Source: RUG11788 sp964578175 (GTDB lineage: Bacteria; Bacillota_I; Bacilli_A; RF39; UBA660). From it: a DNA stretch of 64,000 bases. The translations under genes and the position numbers were made by a program. Of this stretch, positions 24,404 through 33,044 are shown one piece after another. The notes beneath the pieces were generated by a model. That model saw only the letters and a list, made by a program, of their open reading frames with translations, searched no databases and was not told the DNA's origin. Position 1 is the first letter of the stretch. Each line of letters opens with the position of its first letter. The DNA lies in NCBI GenBank assembly GCA_964578175.1, contig CAZOBH010000003.1:27874-91873 (forward strand). Direction: 5' to 3'.

Positions 24404-24434
24404 TAAAAAATCTAACTCCTTTCTTGAAGTTAGA
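24404..24434 (-). terminator. Terminator after tRNA-Trp
   Basis: A 9-bp stem (TCTAACTTC/GGAGTTAGA with one G.U pair) with a 6-nt loop and TTTTTTA on the minus strand, 40 bases downstream of the tRNA 3' end. Confidence 0.75.
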
Positions 24435-24473
24435 AATAATATTAAGTTCGAAAAGTTCGAACAGAATTACTCA

Positions 24474-24547
24474 TGGCAGGGGATGAGAGAATCGAACTCC
24501 CAACTAAAGTTTTGGAGACTCCTATTATACCATTTAACTAATCCCCT
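24474..24547 (-). tRNA. tRNA-Trp (anticodon CCA), CCA end encoded
   Basis: A 74-nt cloverleaf on the minus strand. The acceptor stem is AGGGGAT/ATCCCCT, discriminator G, and the 3' CCA is encoded in the DNA. The T arm is GGGAG-TTCGATT-CTCTC, and the anticodon arm GGAGT/ACTTT holds the loop CTCCAAA, giving anticodon CCA for UGG. No UCA-anticodon Trp tRNA is in the window, in line with normal use of UGA as stop. It has its own promoter and terminator. Confidence 0.93.
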
Positions 24548-24552
24548 AAAAA

Positions 24553-24590
24553 TGTACATAAATATTATATCATAAATATATTTATGTACA
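24553..24590 (-). repeat. 13-bp inverted repeat between the acyl-CoA ligase and tRNA-Trp
   Basis: TGTACATAAATAT and its exact complement are separated by 12 bases, followed on the minus strand by TTTTTA. It can act as terminator of the acyl-CoA ligase gene, and the tRNA promoter is embedded in it. Confidence 0.65.
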
Positions 24591-24591
24591 A
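24564..24591 (-). promoter_or_regulatory. Promoter of tRNA-Trp
   Basis: TTGTAC, a 16-nt spacer and TATAAT, ending 17 bases before the tRNA 5' end. It sits inside the inverted repeat, so termination of the upstream gene and initiation of the tRNA share the same bases. Confidence 0.65.
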
Positions 24592-24599
24592 GTCATATT

Positions 24600-26330
24600 T
24601 TATTTATTTTCTTCTTCTAATTTTCTGTAGTCTACTTTACCTATTAATGTTTTTGGTAAACTTTCTCTAAATTCAAATTCTTTTGGTATCATATATTTAG
24701 CTAAATTCTTTTCACAATATTCTTTAATTTCACGTTTGATCTTAGAATTAACTTTTACACCATCTTTTAATACTATATATGCTTTAGGTACTTGTACTTT
24801 ATATGGATGAGGTATTCCTACTACACAACAATTAAGTACATATTCATTTTTATTAATTACATCTTCTAAATGTGATGGGAATACATTGTATCCAGATACG
24901 ATTATTAATCTTTTTAATCTTTGGACAAAGAATAATACTCCATCTTCATTAATATAACCTAAATCACCTGTATGAACCCAAATATTACCTTTTTTATCTT
25001 TTTCTAATATATCATTAGTTTCTTTTTCATTATTTAAATATCCAAGCATTACAGATGGTCCACTTACAAGAATCTCACCTGTTTCATTAGGTTTTAACTC
25101 TTTATGAGTATTTGGATCAATTATTTTTAAATCATTACCAACAAGCGGAATTCCAACACTACCTAAAACATCTGACCCAAGTGCTGCAAATATTACTCCT
25201 CCTGATGCTTCAGTAAGTCCATATCCTTGTACAATATTATGCTTACAGTTATGTGCTTTTAAGAACTCATTAACTGCTTTATTTCTTTCTGGTGTTAAAG
25301 TATCTCCACCTGAAACTATATATTTAACTTTTGAAAAATCAACTTTATCCATGTGTTTATTACTTATTAATGCTTCAAATAAAGTAGGCACTCCTGGAAT
25401 GATAGTTGGCTTATATTTTGTTAGTAATTTATCAAATCTACCAGCATCAAACTTAGGAACTAAAATAACAGTTGCACCAACACATAATGGATAATGGATA
25501 CATTCTACTAATCCAAATGCATGGAAAAGAGGTAGGATGGATAACATTGAATCTGTTCTATCAACTTCAGGTAAAGATATTTTAGCTTGACCAACAACTA
25601 CATTAATATTTCCATTTGATAATAATATATGTTTTGGTGTACCACTAGTTCCACCACTATGCATAATTACTGCAGGTTGATCTTTTGTAGTATTAACTAT
25701 AACTTGAGTATCATAATCTTTTCCTTGTTCAATAAAATCATTCCAATAAATAAACTTTTCACTACTTTTTGGTATTTTTGTTTTTCTATCTTCTAAAATA
25801 TAATATCCAAGTCCCATTATTCCTGGCATAGAATCTTTTGCAGAGACTATAACAGTTTTATATACATTTGTTTCTTCAACTACATGTTTTACTTTAGAAT
25901 AAGTTATATTCATTGTTATTAATAAAACACTTTTAGTTTCATTTAATGAATATCTTATTTCCTCTTCTGCAGATAATGGATGGATAAGATTTGCAATAGC
26001 CCCTATTTTACTAACAGCATACAATGATACAACAGCTTCTGGAGTATTTGCCATACATATACTTACAACATCACCAGGTCTTATTCCGTTAGTTCTTAAT
26101 GCTTTCGCACAATTATCTATTTCAGAGAAGAAATCTCTATATGTTATTTTGTTTCCAAAATAGTTTATAGCAATACTATCCATATTACCAATATTATTCT
26201 TTTTCAAGAACTCATATAATGACATATTTGGATAGTCTATTTTTCTTTTATCTTTGGGATAGAACTTCATCCATCTTTTATTATTGTCATTAAAACTTAA
26301 TCTATCTTTAATTTCATCTATTATTTTCAT
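24600..26330 (-). CDS. AMP-forming acyl-CoA synthetase (FadD-like)
   Basis: 576 aa. The adenylate-forming motifs are complete: 'VIMHSGGTSGTPKHIL' (A3), 'VQGYGLTEASGGV' (A5), 'GDLGYINEDGVLFFVQRLKRLIIVSGYNV' (A7-A8) and 'PKTLIGKVDYRKL' with the A10 lysine. The enzyme activates a carboxylic acid, probably a fatty acid, to acyl-AMP and then acyl-CoA. It is divergent from a TetR-family regulator with palindromic sites between them, a common arrangement for acyl-CoA-controlled lipid genes. AAAGGAGAAC precedes the ATG at 26330. Chain length is not readable from the sequence. Confidence 0.9.
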   Translation of the reverse strand: MKIIDEIKDRLSFNDNNKRWMKFYPKDKRKIDYPNMSLYEFLKKNNIGNMDSIAINYFGNKITYRDFFSEIDNCAKALRTNGIRPGDVVSICMANTPEAVVSLYAVSKIGAIANLIHPLSAEEEIRYSLNETKSVLLITMNITYSKVKHVVEETNVYKTVIVSAKDSMPGIMGLGYYILEDRKTKIPKSSEKFIYWNDFIEQGKDYDTQVIVNTTKDQPAVIMHSGGTSGTPKHILLSNGNINVVVGQAKISLPEVDRTDSMLSILPLFHAFGLVECIHYPLCVGATVILVPKFDAGRFDKLLTKYKPTIIPGVPTLFEALISNKHMDKVDFSKVKYIVSGGDTLTPERNKAVNEFLKAHNCKHNIVQGYGLTEASGGVIFAALGSDVLGSVGIPLVGNDLKIIDPNTHKELKPNETGEILVSGPSVMLGYLNNEKETNDILEKDKKGNIWVHTGDLGYINEDGVLFFVQRLKRLIIVSGYNVFPSHLEDVINKNEYVLNCCVVGIPHPYKVQVPKAYIVLKDGVKVNSKIKREIKEYCEKNLAKYMIPKEFEFRESLPKTLIGKVDYRKLEEENK

Positions 26331-26370
26331 ATGTTCTCCTTTTTAAACAATTGTTGAATAAAATACACTT

Positions 26371-26398
26371 ATATTATATAATTTGCTTATAAGCATAA
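26371..26398. promoter_or_regulatory. Operator-like palindrome over the acyl-CoA ligase promoter
   Basis: TGCTTATAAGCA (26384-26395), a perfect 12-bp palindrome, lies just upstream of a minus-strand TATAAT (26372-26377), where it would occupy the spacer/-35 zone. It is a candidate TetR-family binding site. Confidence 0.5.
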
Positions 26399-26430
26399 TC
26401 AATATGCAATTATTTAAATTATGTTAGTTA

Positions 26431-26457
26431 TTAAACAAAAATTTTAATTTTGTTTAA
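26431..26457. promoter_or_regulatory. Inverted repeat in the leader of the TetR-family gene
   Basis: TTAAACAAAA and its exact complement, 7 bases apart, end four bases before the ribosome site of the regulator. It is a candidate autoregulatory operator, different in sequence from the palindrome at 26384-26395. Confidence 0.5.
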
Positions 26458-26470
26458 AAAAGGAGTATTT

Positions 26471-27043
26471 ATGGATAGAAGAGTTAAATATACAAAGAAA
26501 GTTATCGAAGATACATTTTTGAGTCTACTAGAAAAAAAAGATATATCTAAGATAAGTATTACTGAAATATGTGAAATAGCAGATGTTAACAGAGCTACAT
26601 TTTATAGATACTATTTAGATATTAATGATTTATTAAAAAAAATAGAAGAAGAATTTGCATATGAATTAAAGACTTCTGATCCATTAGAGAACTTATCTGA
26701 TCAATCAGTATTTTCGTTTACAAAAGGAATCCTTTCTATTTTAAAAAAGAATAAAAAATTAGTAAGAATACTATTCAATACTAATCATAATTTATATTTT
26801 TTGAATGATGTATTAGAAATAGCTTATGATAAATGTATTGAAAAATGGGAATTAGATTTAGAGATAGAAGATCAAGATGAAGTAACTTATGCTGTTATAT
26901 TTGTATTTAATGGTGCTTTAGGGATTATTAATTATTGGGTAAAAGAAGACTTTAATGAAGATGTTGAAGAACTTGCTAAAAGAATAGAAAAATTAACTAT
27001 ATATGGTGCCAAGAAGTTTGTACATAATAAAGGAAATGTTTAA
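26471..27043 (+). CDS. TetR/AcrR family transcriptional regulator
   Basis: 190 aa from ATG at 26471, set by AAAGGAGTATTT; a longer frame to 26450 lies inside the leader repeat. The N-terminal helix-turn-helix is clear: 'ISKISITEICEIADVNRATFYRYYLDINDLL' at about 20-52. The C-terminal ligand domain is all-helical. It probably represses the divergent acyl-CoA ligase and itself, with an acyl-CoA or fatty acid as effector (inference). Its stop overlaps the tail of the convergent gene at 27040 by 4 bases. Confidence 0.88.
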   Translation: MDRRVKYTKKVIEDTFLSLLEKKDISKISITEICEIADVNRATFYRYYLDINDLLKKIEEEFAYELKTSDPLENLSDQSVFSFTKGILSILKKNKKLVRILFNTNHNLYFLNDVLEIAYDKCIEKWELDLEIEDQDEVTYAVIFVFNGALGIINYWVKEDFNEDVEELAKRIEKLTIYGAKKFVHNKGNV

Positions 27044-27981
27044 TCCACATTCCCTATTATTTCTTCAATATTATCATATTCATTATCTTCATTAATTATT
27101 CTTAATCTATACAAATCACATTCATCATAATTACAATTAAATACTTTACTCATATCATAATTATCTAATAAAGAAATATTAAATACTTTATATTCTTCAT
27201 TTCTTATTATTAATATATTTAAGTCATAATCAGATATTAAATAATCTTTTAAATCTTTATTATTATCATCAATATTTTTAAGTATTTCTTCATCATTTAT
27301 ATTTATATTATTACAATCAACATAATAATATGAGTATTGGCTATATTTATTCATCCATGATATAAATATAGGAATAAAGTTATATGAATTAACAGACATA
27401 TTTTTATTTAATATTAAGACTATAGCATTTTTATCATTCATTTTTAAATTGATATATTCATCGATTGATAATTGATTTATAGCAGTTAATTTACTTATTT
27501 GAGCACTCTTATAATCAACATCACTTATCTTATTCTTTATATTAATTATTTTATCTATCTCATCTTCTGATATGTCTTTTAATTTATTTTCCTTCATATA
27601 ATCTATTATTTCTTTATATTTATAATATTTTTTAGTTACAGTAGTTTTAGAATTATCATAAGAAATAATCATTCTATATGAATTTATATCTAATACTTTA
27701 TAATCAATATTTAAACATTTTAAATATATTTTATTACTATCAAGAATATAATTATAATCACAATTATCTAACTTTTTATCTGAGCTTTTTATTTTACCAT
27801 TAACAAACTCTAAAGTTGAACCATCTTCCTCACTATACCAAACTAATCCATTTATTTTTGATGGAAGATCATTATTAACATTTATTTGTTCATCTATTAT
27901 ATATATTTTTACGTAAGTTATTATAGATATAATAAATAATATATATAAAATTATTCTAAAAGCTCTACTTTCTCTAATCAT
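27040..27981 (-). CDS. Anchored protein of unknown function, possibly thioredoxin-fold without cysteines
   Basis: 313 aa. One N-terminal membrane helix (about 9-27), then an extracytoplasmic part rich in Asn, Asp and Ile. Residues about 180-290 ('AIVLILNKNMSVNSYNFIPIFISWM' then 'YYYVDCNNI' and 'DLNILIIRNEEYKVFNI') follow the strand-helix-strand order of a thioredoxin fold, but the CxxC position reads SVNS. The function is not recognised. It ends tail-to-tail with the TetR gene with no room for a terminator between them. Confidence 0.5.
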   Translation of the reverse strand: MIRESRAFRIILYILFIISIITYVKIYIIDEQINVNNDLPSKINGLVWYSEEDGSTLEFVNGKIKSSDKKLDNCDYNYILDSNKIYLKCLNIDYKVLDINSYRMIISYDNSKTTVTKKYYKYKEIIDYMKENKLKDISEDEIDKIINIKNKISDVDYKSAQISKLTAINQLSIDEYINLKMNDKNAIVLILNKNMSVNSYNFIPIFISWMNKYSQYSYYYVDCNNININDEEILKNIDDNNKDLKDYLISDYDLNILIIRNEEYKVFNISLLDNYDMSKVFNCNYDECDLYRLRIINEDNEYDNIEEIIGNVD

Positions 27982-28009
27982 TCAAGTCACCTAACTGTAT
28001 TATACTACA

Positions 28010-28041
28010 AATAAAAATAATGACCAATATTAGCCATTATT
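28010..28041 (-). terminator. Terminator of the HtrA-like protease gene
   Basis: An imperfect hairpin (AAATAATG/CATTATTT plus inner pairs) followed by TTTTTATTT on the minus strand overlaps the 3' end of the gene. Confidence 0.55.
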
Positions 28042-29115
28042 TTTTGTTAATGTTACTTCAGTAGTTTTAATCTTACCATCTCTTATATATGTTACTTTAA
28101 TTTTATCTCCTACTTTATAACTATATAATACATATTTTAAATAAGCTTGATTCTCTATTTTTTCTTGTCCAATCATTGTTATTACGTCACCTTTTTGAAG
28201 TCCTGAATTAGCAGCTCCACTATCTTTAATAACAGACATAACAACAACACCATATTCGATACTATCATCTACATCTATTCCATACATTTTTAAATAACCT
28301 TTATCACTTACATTAACTAATGTTATTCCAAGTAATGGTCTCTCAATAGATTCTCCTTTTTCAAATGTAGAAATATATGCCATTGCATCTTCTATTTTTA
28401 TACAGAATCCCATATTTTCAATACTATTATCAACTAATTTCATTGAAGTAATACCTACTACTTGTCCATTACTATTTACAAGTGGTCCTCCACTATTACC
28501 AGAATTTATAGCTGTATCTACTTGGATAGCTTTCATTACCCAATCACTATTTGACTCTACACTTACAGTTATTTTTCTATCTAGGCCTGAAACAATACCT
28601 CTAGTTATAGTATTAAAATATTCTTCTCCAATAGGAGATCCAACTGCGAATATTGTATCTCCTAATTTTAAATCTGAACTTGAACCTAATTCAGCTACTT
28701 CAAGAACTGAATTCTTATCAACTCTTACTACAGCTACATCTAAATACTTATCTCCACCAAGTACTTTAGCTTCAACTTCACTTTCATCACTATAGTGTAC
28801 AACTACCTTTTTTGCATTTTCAACAACGTGATAGTTAGTTAAAATATATCCATATTTATTATCTACTTTATATACAAATCCACTTCCAGAACCATAATAA
28901 GTATCATTTTTATAAAGTTTAATCATTACAACTGAATTATATATCTTATTAACAGCTTCTGATATTCCACTATTATCTGTAATAGTTACATTTCTATTTT
29001 CTATTACTCCAGTTTCAGCATCAAATTTGTATTTACTTGAAAAATAATACATTGATCCAGCACCTAATGCAAACACTACTATTATTAATAATATATTTAT
29101 TGCTTTACTTCTCAT
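28030..29115 (-). CDS. HtrA/DegP-like S1C serine protease with one PDZ domain
   Basis: 361 aa. A single N-terminal membrane anchor (about 5-24) places the protease outside the cell. The catalytic triad is intact: His96 in 'LTNYHVVE', Asp126 in 'YLDVAVV', Ser208 in 'NSGNSGGPLV'. A PDZ domain follows at about 255-355 ('GVVVMSVIKDSGAANSGLQKGDVI'). The family degrades or chaperones misfolded exported proteins. The start is 4 nt after the stop of the Abi-like gene, so they may be co-transcribed. No CssRS-like control box was identified. Confidence 0.93.
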   Translation of the reverse strand: MRSKAINILLIIVVFALGAGSMYYFSSKYKFDAETGVIENRNVTITDNSGISEAVNKIYNSVVMIKLYKNDTYYGSGSGFVYKVDNKYGYILTNYHVVENAKKVVVHYSDESEVEAKVLGGDKYLDVAVVRVDKNSVLEVAELGSSSDLKLGDTIFAVGSPIGEEYFNTITRGIVSGLDRKITVSVESNSDWVMKAIQVDTAINSGNSGGPLVNSNGQVVGITSMKLVDNSIENMGFCIKIEDAMAYISTFEKGESIERPLLGITLVNVSDKGYLKMYGIDVDDSIEYGVVVMSVIKDSGAANSGLQKGDVITMIGQEKIENQAYLKYVLYSYKVGDKIKVTYIRDGKIKTTEVTLTKNNG

Positions 29116-29119
29116 CTTT

Positions 29120-30058
29120 TTATTCCACCTCTATACTTGCAATATCTTTCCAATTTTCAGGGAATCCCATTCTGTCTAGGACATCACTTATATCAATAGA
29201 ATGAAGATTATATTCTAAATTATCTAGTCTGTTTTGAATTTCAATAATTAAATTCTTTACTTCATCTTGAGTTAACATTTGTTTTAAAATAATTATTAAC
29301 GCAAATAAATCATTTTTACCATATATGTACTCATCATCCATCTTATCTATACCTAAAATTTTATGATAAATAGTATCATCTATAGATCTTTTAGTTCTAT
29401 TTTCAAACAATATATCTTCGTGTGCACAAAGATTTCGATAATTTGCAAGAATTGGTAAATAATTAACAAGCTCTTCATGATCTATCCCATATATACTTGC
29501 AATACTTAATCTATCTTCTAATTTTAAAATAGAATACATTTCGCTAACAATACCAAATGATAGTACTTTAACTAAAACCCATAATGGTATATAACCATAG
29601 TTAGTTATATAGTGACTAGTAGCCGAATGCTGTGTAGCATTAACTCTTATTTGTCTTTTCATTTTCTTAAGTAAATCATTGATTTGTTTTTGTTTACCAG
29701 GATCATTATCGAAGTTTTTGTTCTTTAAATAATCACTTTCTTTATATCCATATTTTTTAGATAATTGATAAGATATTATTGATTTAATATTATTTTCAAT
29801 TATAAGTAAATTTTTAAAGATTATGTTACGAATTTGTCTATCAAATAAAAACAAACTATATAACTCTTCAAATGTTGAACCAGGTATATACATTTTATTG
29901 TTTTTTGATTTCATGAACAAATGTCTATAACCACTTAAAAAGAAATAATTTTCTCTTAATAGAACATTTTTAGCATATTCTTCATTTTCTATAGTGAGAC
30001 CTTTAAATCTAAAGATTTCTATTTGTTCATCCAAGTTTACAAAGTGTTTTTCCCTCAT
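29120..30058 (-). CDS. Abi_2 family (AbiD/AbiF-like) abortive-infection protein
   Basis: 312 aa from ATG at 30058, fixed by AGGTGA; a GTG three codons upstream overlaps that site. The Abi_2 pattern is present: N-terminal 'LDEQIEIFRFKGLTIENEEYAKNVL' and 'NYFFLSGYRHLF', central 'FDRQIRNIIFKNLLIIENNIKS', and 'LANYRNLCAHEDILFENR' with R208-x4-H213, the HEPN RNase motif. Such proteins stop phage growth by killing or arresting the infected cell, probably by cutting RNA. It lies between the HD-domain gene and htrA, with no other defence gene beside it. Confidence 0.88.
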   Translation of the reverse strand: MREKHFVNLDEQIEIFRFKGLTIENEEYAKNVLLRENYFFLSGYRHLFMKSKNNKMYIPGSTFEELYSLFLFDRQIRNIIFKNLLIIENNIKSIISYQLSKKYGYKESDYLKNKNFDNDPGKQKQINDLLKKMKRQIRVNATQHSATSHYITNYGYIPLWVLVKVLSFGIVSEMYSILKLEDRLSIASIYGIDHEELVNYLPILANYRNLCAHEDILFENRTKRSIDDTIYHKILGIDKMDDEYIYGKNDLFALIIILKQMLTQDEVKNLIIEIQNRLDNLEYNLHSIDISDVLDRMGFPENWKDIASIEVE

Positions 30059-30135
30059 TATTCTCACCTATTAGAATTATAACACAGAGTAAATCCTTTT
30101 GTATGAAATTTTAGTGAAATAATGTGAATTTAAAT

Positions 30136-30172
30136 AAAAAAAATAAGTTAAATACAAACTTATTTTTTATTT
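30136..30172 (-). terminator. Terminator of the HD-domain gene
   Basis: A 10-bp AT-rich stem (AAAATAAGTT/AACTTATTTT) with a 7-nt loop, followed by a T run on the minus strand. Confidence 0.65.
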
Positions 30173-31228
30173 ATCTGTAAAGTTAAAATCCATATAAATA
30201 TATCTATCAAATGTATAATTTAAGCATGAATCTATATATTCTTTTGCCTTTAATGATATATCAGATATTCTTTTAATACCATCTTCAGTTTTAACTAATG
30301 GATCAATATATCTTTTCTTAGCTTTGACATTAACACAGTACTTATCCTTTATCTCTTTATCACTAATTTTAACATCAGTTCCATTTTGCCATTTTTCAAA
30401 ACATTTAGATATATTATATTTATCACATTTTTTAATCTTTTCTATAATTTCTAATTCTGATAATTCATATAAATCAGATATTGATATTATACCTAGTTCT
30501 GACATTTTTTTCATAATATCAGCAAGAAATTGCATTCCAAATCTTCTTTTATCATCCATATATAAACGAGATAACTCACTCATTACTTCTACAAATCTTA
30601 AAGCTATATCTTTATCTTTAAAACACATTTCTTGTATTCCATTTTCTTTTTCCACAATAATTATATTATCATATATTCTTTTTATTTCATCTAATCCCCA
30701 TATTTTCTTAGTTTGACCTAAAGCATTAGATAAAGTATATTCAAGTCTATCAGCAGACAACATAGGTGTATCATTATCAGCAATGGGATACATGTGATAG
30801 TCTGCTACTTCATCTACTTTTATATTATCTCTAGTTAGTAAATTCATTATCTCAGTTGATTCTAAAATCATATTCTTTGTAAGATACTCAGTTGATTCTT
30901 GGGTTTCATGATCATTATTCATAAAATCAATACAATGTTTAAATGAAGGAGTAGAAATATCGTGGAACAAACCAGATAAAGTTTGTTTCTTATCGTGGGT
31001 AAAATGCCATATGATAAGAGCTACTGCAATACTGTGATCTAAACTTGAAAACCAAAATTCAATATCATACATCTTGGAATAATATGTACCACAAGAACAA
31101 CTTATTCTATTTTGTTTCAACATTCTAGGTGTTTCTATATAATCTATTAAAAATTCTGGGAAATCATCTGATAGAATTTTATAATAGTCTTTAATAATTG
31201 GATTAATAATATCTATGTATTTACTCAT
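30167..31228 (-). CDS. HD-domain phosphohydrolase-like protein
   Basis: 353 aa from ATG at 31228, which follows TTAGGTGAATTTAAC; the open frame continues to 31267 without a ribosome site. HD-superfamily residues are visible: His65 ('SSLDHSIAV'), His89-Asp90 ('SGLFHDISTPSF'), and a later Asp in 'MLSADRLEYTLSN'. This resembles deoxynucleotide or other HD hydrolases with one metal site. A CSCG pair lies at 44-47. The substrate is unknown. It is in the same orientation as the Abi-like gene but separated by a terminator. Confidence 0.75.
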   Translation of the reverse strand: MSKYIDIINPIIKDYYKILSDDFPEFLIDYIETPRMLKQNRISCSCGTYYSKMYDIEFWFSSLDHSIAVALIIWHFTHDKKQTLSGLFHDISTPSFKHCIDFMNNDHETQESTEYLTKNMILESTEIMNLLTRDNIKVDEVADYHMYPIADNDTPMLSADRLEYTLSNALGQTKKIWGLDEIKRIYDNIIIVEKENGIQEMCFKDKDIALRFVEVMSELSRLYMDDKRRFGMQFLADIMKKMSELGIISISDLYELSELEIIEKIKKCDKYNISKCFEKWQNGTDVKISDKEIKDKYCVNVKAKKRYIDPLVKTEDGIKRISDISLKAKEYIDSCLNYTFDRYIYMDFNFTDK

Positions 31229-31290
31229 GTTAAATTCACCTAAAATAATTATACAACAAAACATCACTTTTTATAATCTACTTATAGCAC

Positions 31291-31316
31291 AAAAAAAGCC
31301 CGAATAATCGGACTTT
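31291..31316 (-). terminator. Terminator after rpsI
   Basis: A stem AAAGTCCGA/TTCGGGCTTT (one G.U pair) with a 3-nt loop and seven T on the minus strand, directly after the rpsI stop. Confidence 0.85.
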
Positions 31317-31323
31317 CAAATTT

Positions 31324-31743
31324 TTATCTCTTACTAAATTGTGGAGCACGACGTGCTTTCTTTAATCCTGGTTTCTTACGTTCTTTAATTCTAGAATCTC
31401 TTGTAATAAATCCAGCTGGTTTTAAAATCTTTCTAAAACTATCTTCATTTCCTTCATTTGGTTTATCATATTCAAGAAGTGCTCTAGTAATTCCTAATCT
31501 AATAGCACCAGTTTGTCCTGAGAAACCTCCACCTTTAACTTGAACTTCTACATCAAAAATTTCTTTTGTATTAGTTAATTCAAGTGGTTGAACTAAATCC
31601 ATAACTAATGTTTCATAAGGTAGATATTCATGAACATCTTTACCATTAACAGTTATTTTTCCTTTTCCAGGAACTAATTTAACTTTTGCAATACTAGTTT
31701 TTCTTTTTCCAGTACCATAGTATACTTTATCATTCTTTGCCAT
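31324..31743 (-). CDS. rpsI: 30S ribosomal protein uS9
   Basis: 139 aa. uS9 contacts the P-site tRNA through its basic C-terminal tail. 'GTGKRKTSIAKVKLVPG' starts the protein and the tail 'KKPGLKKARRAPQFSKR' is intact. It is the last gene of the truA-rplM-rpsI end of the cluster, 13 nt after rplM, and is followed by a terminator. Confidence 0.98.
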   Translation of the reverse strand: MAKNDKVYYGTGKRKTSIAKVKLVPGKGKITVNGKDVHEYLPYETLVMDLVQPLELTNTKEIFDVEVQVKGGGFSGQTGAIRLGITRALLEYDKPNEGNEDSFRKILKPAGFITRDSRIKERKKPGLKKARRAPQFSKR

Positions 31744-31756
31744 TACAACCTACCTC

Positions 31757-32188
31757 CTATTTAATTTCCATCTTTTCTGGTTTTTGAGCAATGTGTGGAT
31801 GTTCACTACCAGTATAAACAAATAATTTTTTATACATTTGTCTTCCTAATCTATTATGAGGAAGCATTCCTTTTACAGCTCTTTCTACCATTTCAACTGG
31901 ATATTTTTCTTTCATAGTTTTAGCGTTTCTTACTCTTAATCCTCCTGGATACATTGAGTGATTATAATACATTTTATCTTCTAGTTTATTACCAGTTAAT
32001 GCAACTTTATCAGCGTTAATGATAATAACATAATCACCACAATCTAAATGTGGAGTATAAGTAGGTTTATTCTTTCCACGTAAGATATGTGCTGCTTTAG
32101 TAGCAACTCTACCTAAAATTTGATCTTCTGCATCGATAACGTACCATTTACGTTCGATTGTTTCCTTTTTTTGCATATAGCTATTCAT
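31757..32188 (-). CDS. rplM: 50S ribosomal protein uL13
   Basis: 143 aa. Family motifs 'WYVIDAEDQILGRVATKAA' and 'RAVKGMLPHNRLGRQMYKKL' are present. uL13 is an early assembly protein of the large subunit. It has its own promoter and a structured leader (32189-32252), which in Firmicutes is the place of L13 autoregulation. It is transcribed with rpsI. Confidence 0.98.
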   Translation of the reverse strand: MNSYMQKKETIERKWYVIDAEDQILGRVATKAAHILRGKNKPTYTPHLDCGDYVIIINADKVALTGNKLEDKMYYNHSMYPGGLRVRNAKTMKEKYPVEMVERAVKGMLPHNRLGRQMYKKLFVYTGSEHPHIAQKPEKMEIK

Positions 32189-32252
32189 AATTATTTTCTC
32201 CTTAATATATATGACTTTCCGGCCAAAGTCTTATATGGGATTCAATGTACCA
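32189..32252 (-). promoter_or_regulatory. L13-leader-like structured 5' UTR of rplM-rpsI
   Basis: The 64-nt leader contains the stem GACTTT/AAAGTC closing a GGCCGG loop at about 32212-32229, preceded by 'TACATTGAATCCC'. Position and sequence resemble the Firmicutes L13 autoregulatory leader. The match is by eye only. Confidence 0.55.
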
Positions 32253-32258
32253 GTTTGA

Positions 32259-32287
32259 ATTATACTAAAATGCTCCTAAAATGTCAA
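32259..32287 (-). promoter_or_regulatory. Promoter of rplM-rpsI
   Basis: TTGACA, a 17-nt spacer and TATAAT: a near-consensus sigma-A promoter on the minus strand. Confidence 0.85.
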
Positions 32288-32311
32288 TAATTTCAAGCAA
32301 AATAAAAGGAA

Positions 32312-33043
32312 TTAGTAATTTACTTTAAATAAATACAATCCCTCACTTTTAGCAGTATATACATACTTATCATATTTTTTATCTTCAAATATTTTATCGA
32401 TGATATCAACATCCAGTTTACCAGCACCAATTTTTATTAATGTACCTACCATATTCCTAATTTGGTACTTCATAAATCCATTACCAGTAAAAGAAATAGT
32501 AATTATATCTTTATCTTTAGCTATATTTACTTTATATATTTCTCTAACATAATTATCTTTTTTTGCATTCTTAGAAACAAAAGATTCGAAATTATGTATA
32601 CCAATATATTTCTTTATCGCTAAATTCATTTTATCAATATCTAATTCCCTATTGTATTGATAAACATAATTTCTATCTAACGGATTATATTCACCTACGT
32701 TAATTTTATAGATATACTCTTTTTCTTTAACCATATATCTTGGATGAAAATCATCATCAATTCTATTTACCTCAAAAACATGTATATCATCTGGTAAAAA
32801 TGTATTCAAAGCTCTTTTCAATTTATAATCAGTTATTGATATATCTAATGTAAAAGAAACAACTTGATCCAATGCATGAACTCCTCTATCAGTTCTACCA
32901 GATGCTGTTACCTTACTATAAATATTATTATTAATCTCTTTAACTGCTCTTTCTAATTCACTTTCAACACATCTTTTATTAGGTTGTTTTTCATACCCAT
33001 AAAAATTGGTTCCATCATAAGATAATCTAACAATATATCTCAT
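32312..33043 (-). CDS. truA: tRNA pseudouridine(38-40) synthase TruA
   Basis: 243 aa from ATG at 33043. TruA modifies uridines 38-40 in the anticodon arm. The catalytic Asp is in 'TASGRTDRGVHALDQVVSF', and 'FHPRYMVKEKEYIYKI' and 'GNGFMKYQIRNMVGTLI' complete the fold. A TTG four codons upstream overlaps the EcfT-like gene's end; the ATG after its TAA (TAATATG) is the natural start. It keeps the conserved ecfA-ecfA-ecfT-truA order. Confidence 0.95.
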   Translation of the reverse strand: MRYIVRLSYDGTNFYGYEKQPNKRCVESELERAVKEINNNIYSKVTASGRTDRGVHALDQVVSFTLDISITDYKLKRALNTFLPDDIHVFEVNRIDDDFHPRYMVKEKEYIYKINVGEYNPLDRNYVYQYNRELDIDKMNLAIKKYIGIHNFESFVSKNAKKDNYVREIYKVNIAKDKDIITISFTGNGFMKYQIRNMVGTLIKIGAGKLDVDIIDKIFEDKKYDKYVYTAKSEGLYLFKVNY

Positions 33044-33044
33044 A

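Noticed and set aside
24474..24547. Mycoplasma-type code with UGA as Trp
   Set aside because: The tRNA has anticodon CCA, and genes end properly at TGA and are full length under the standard code.
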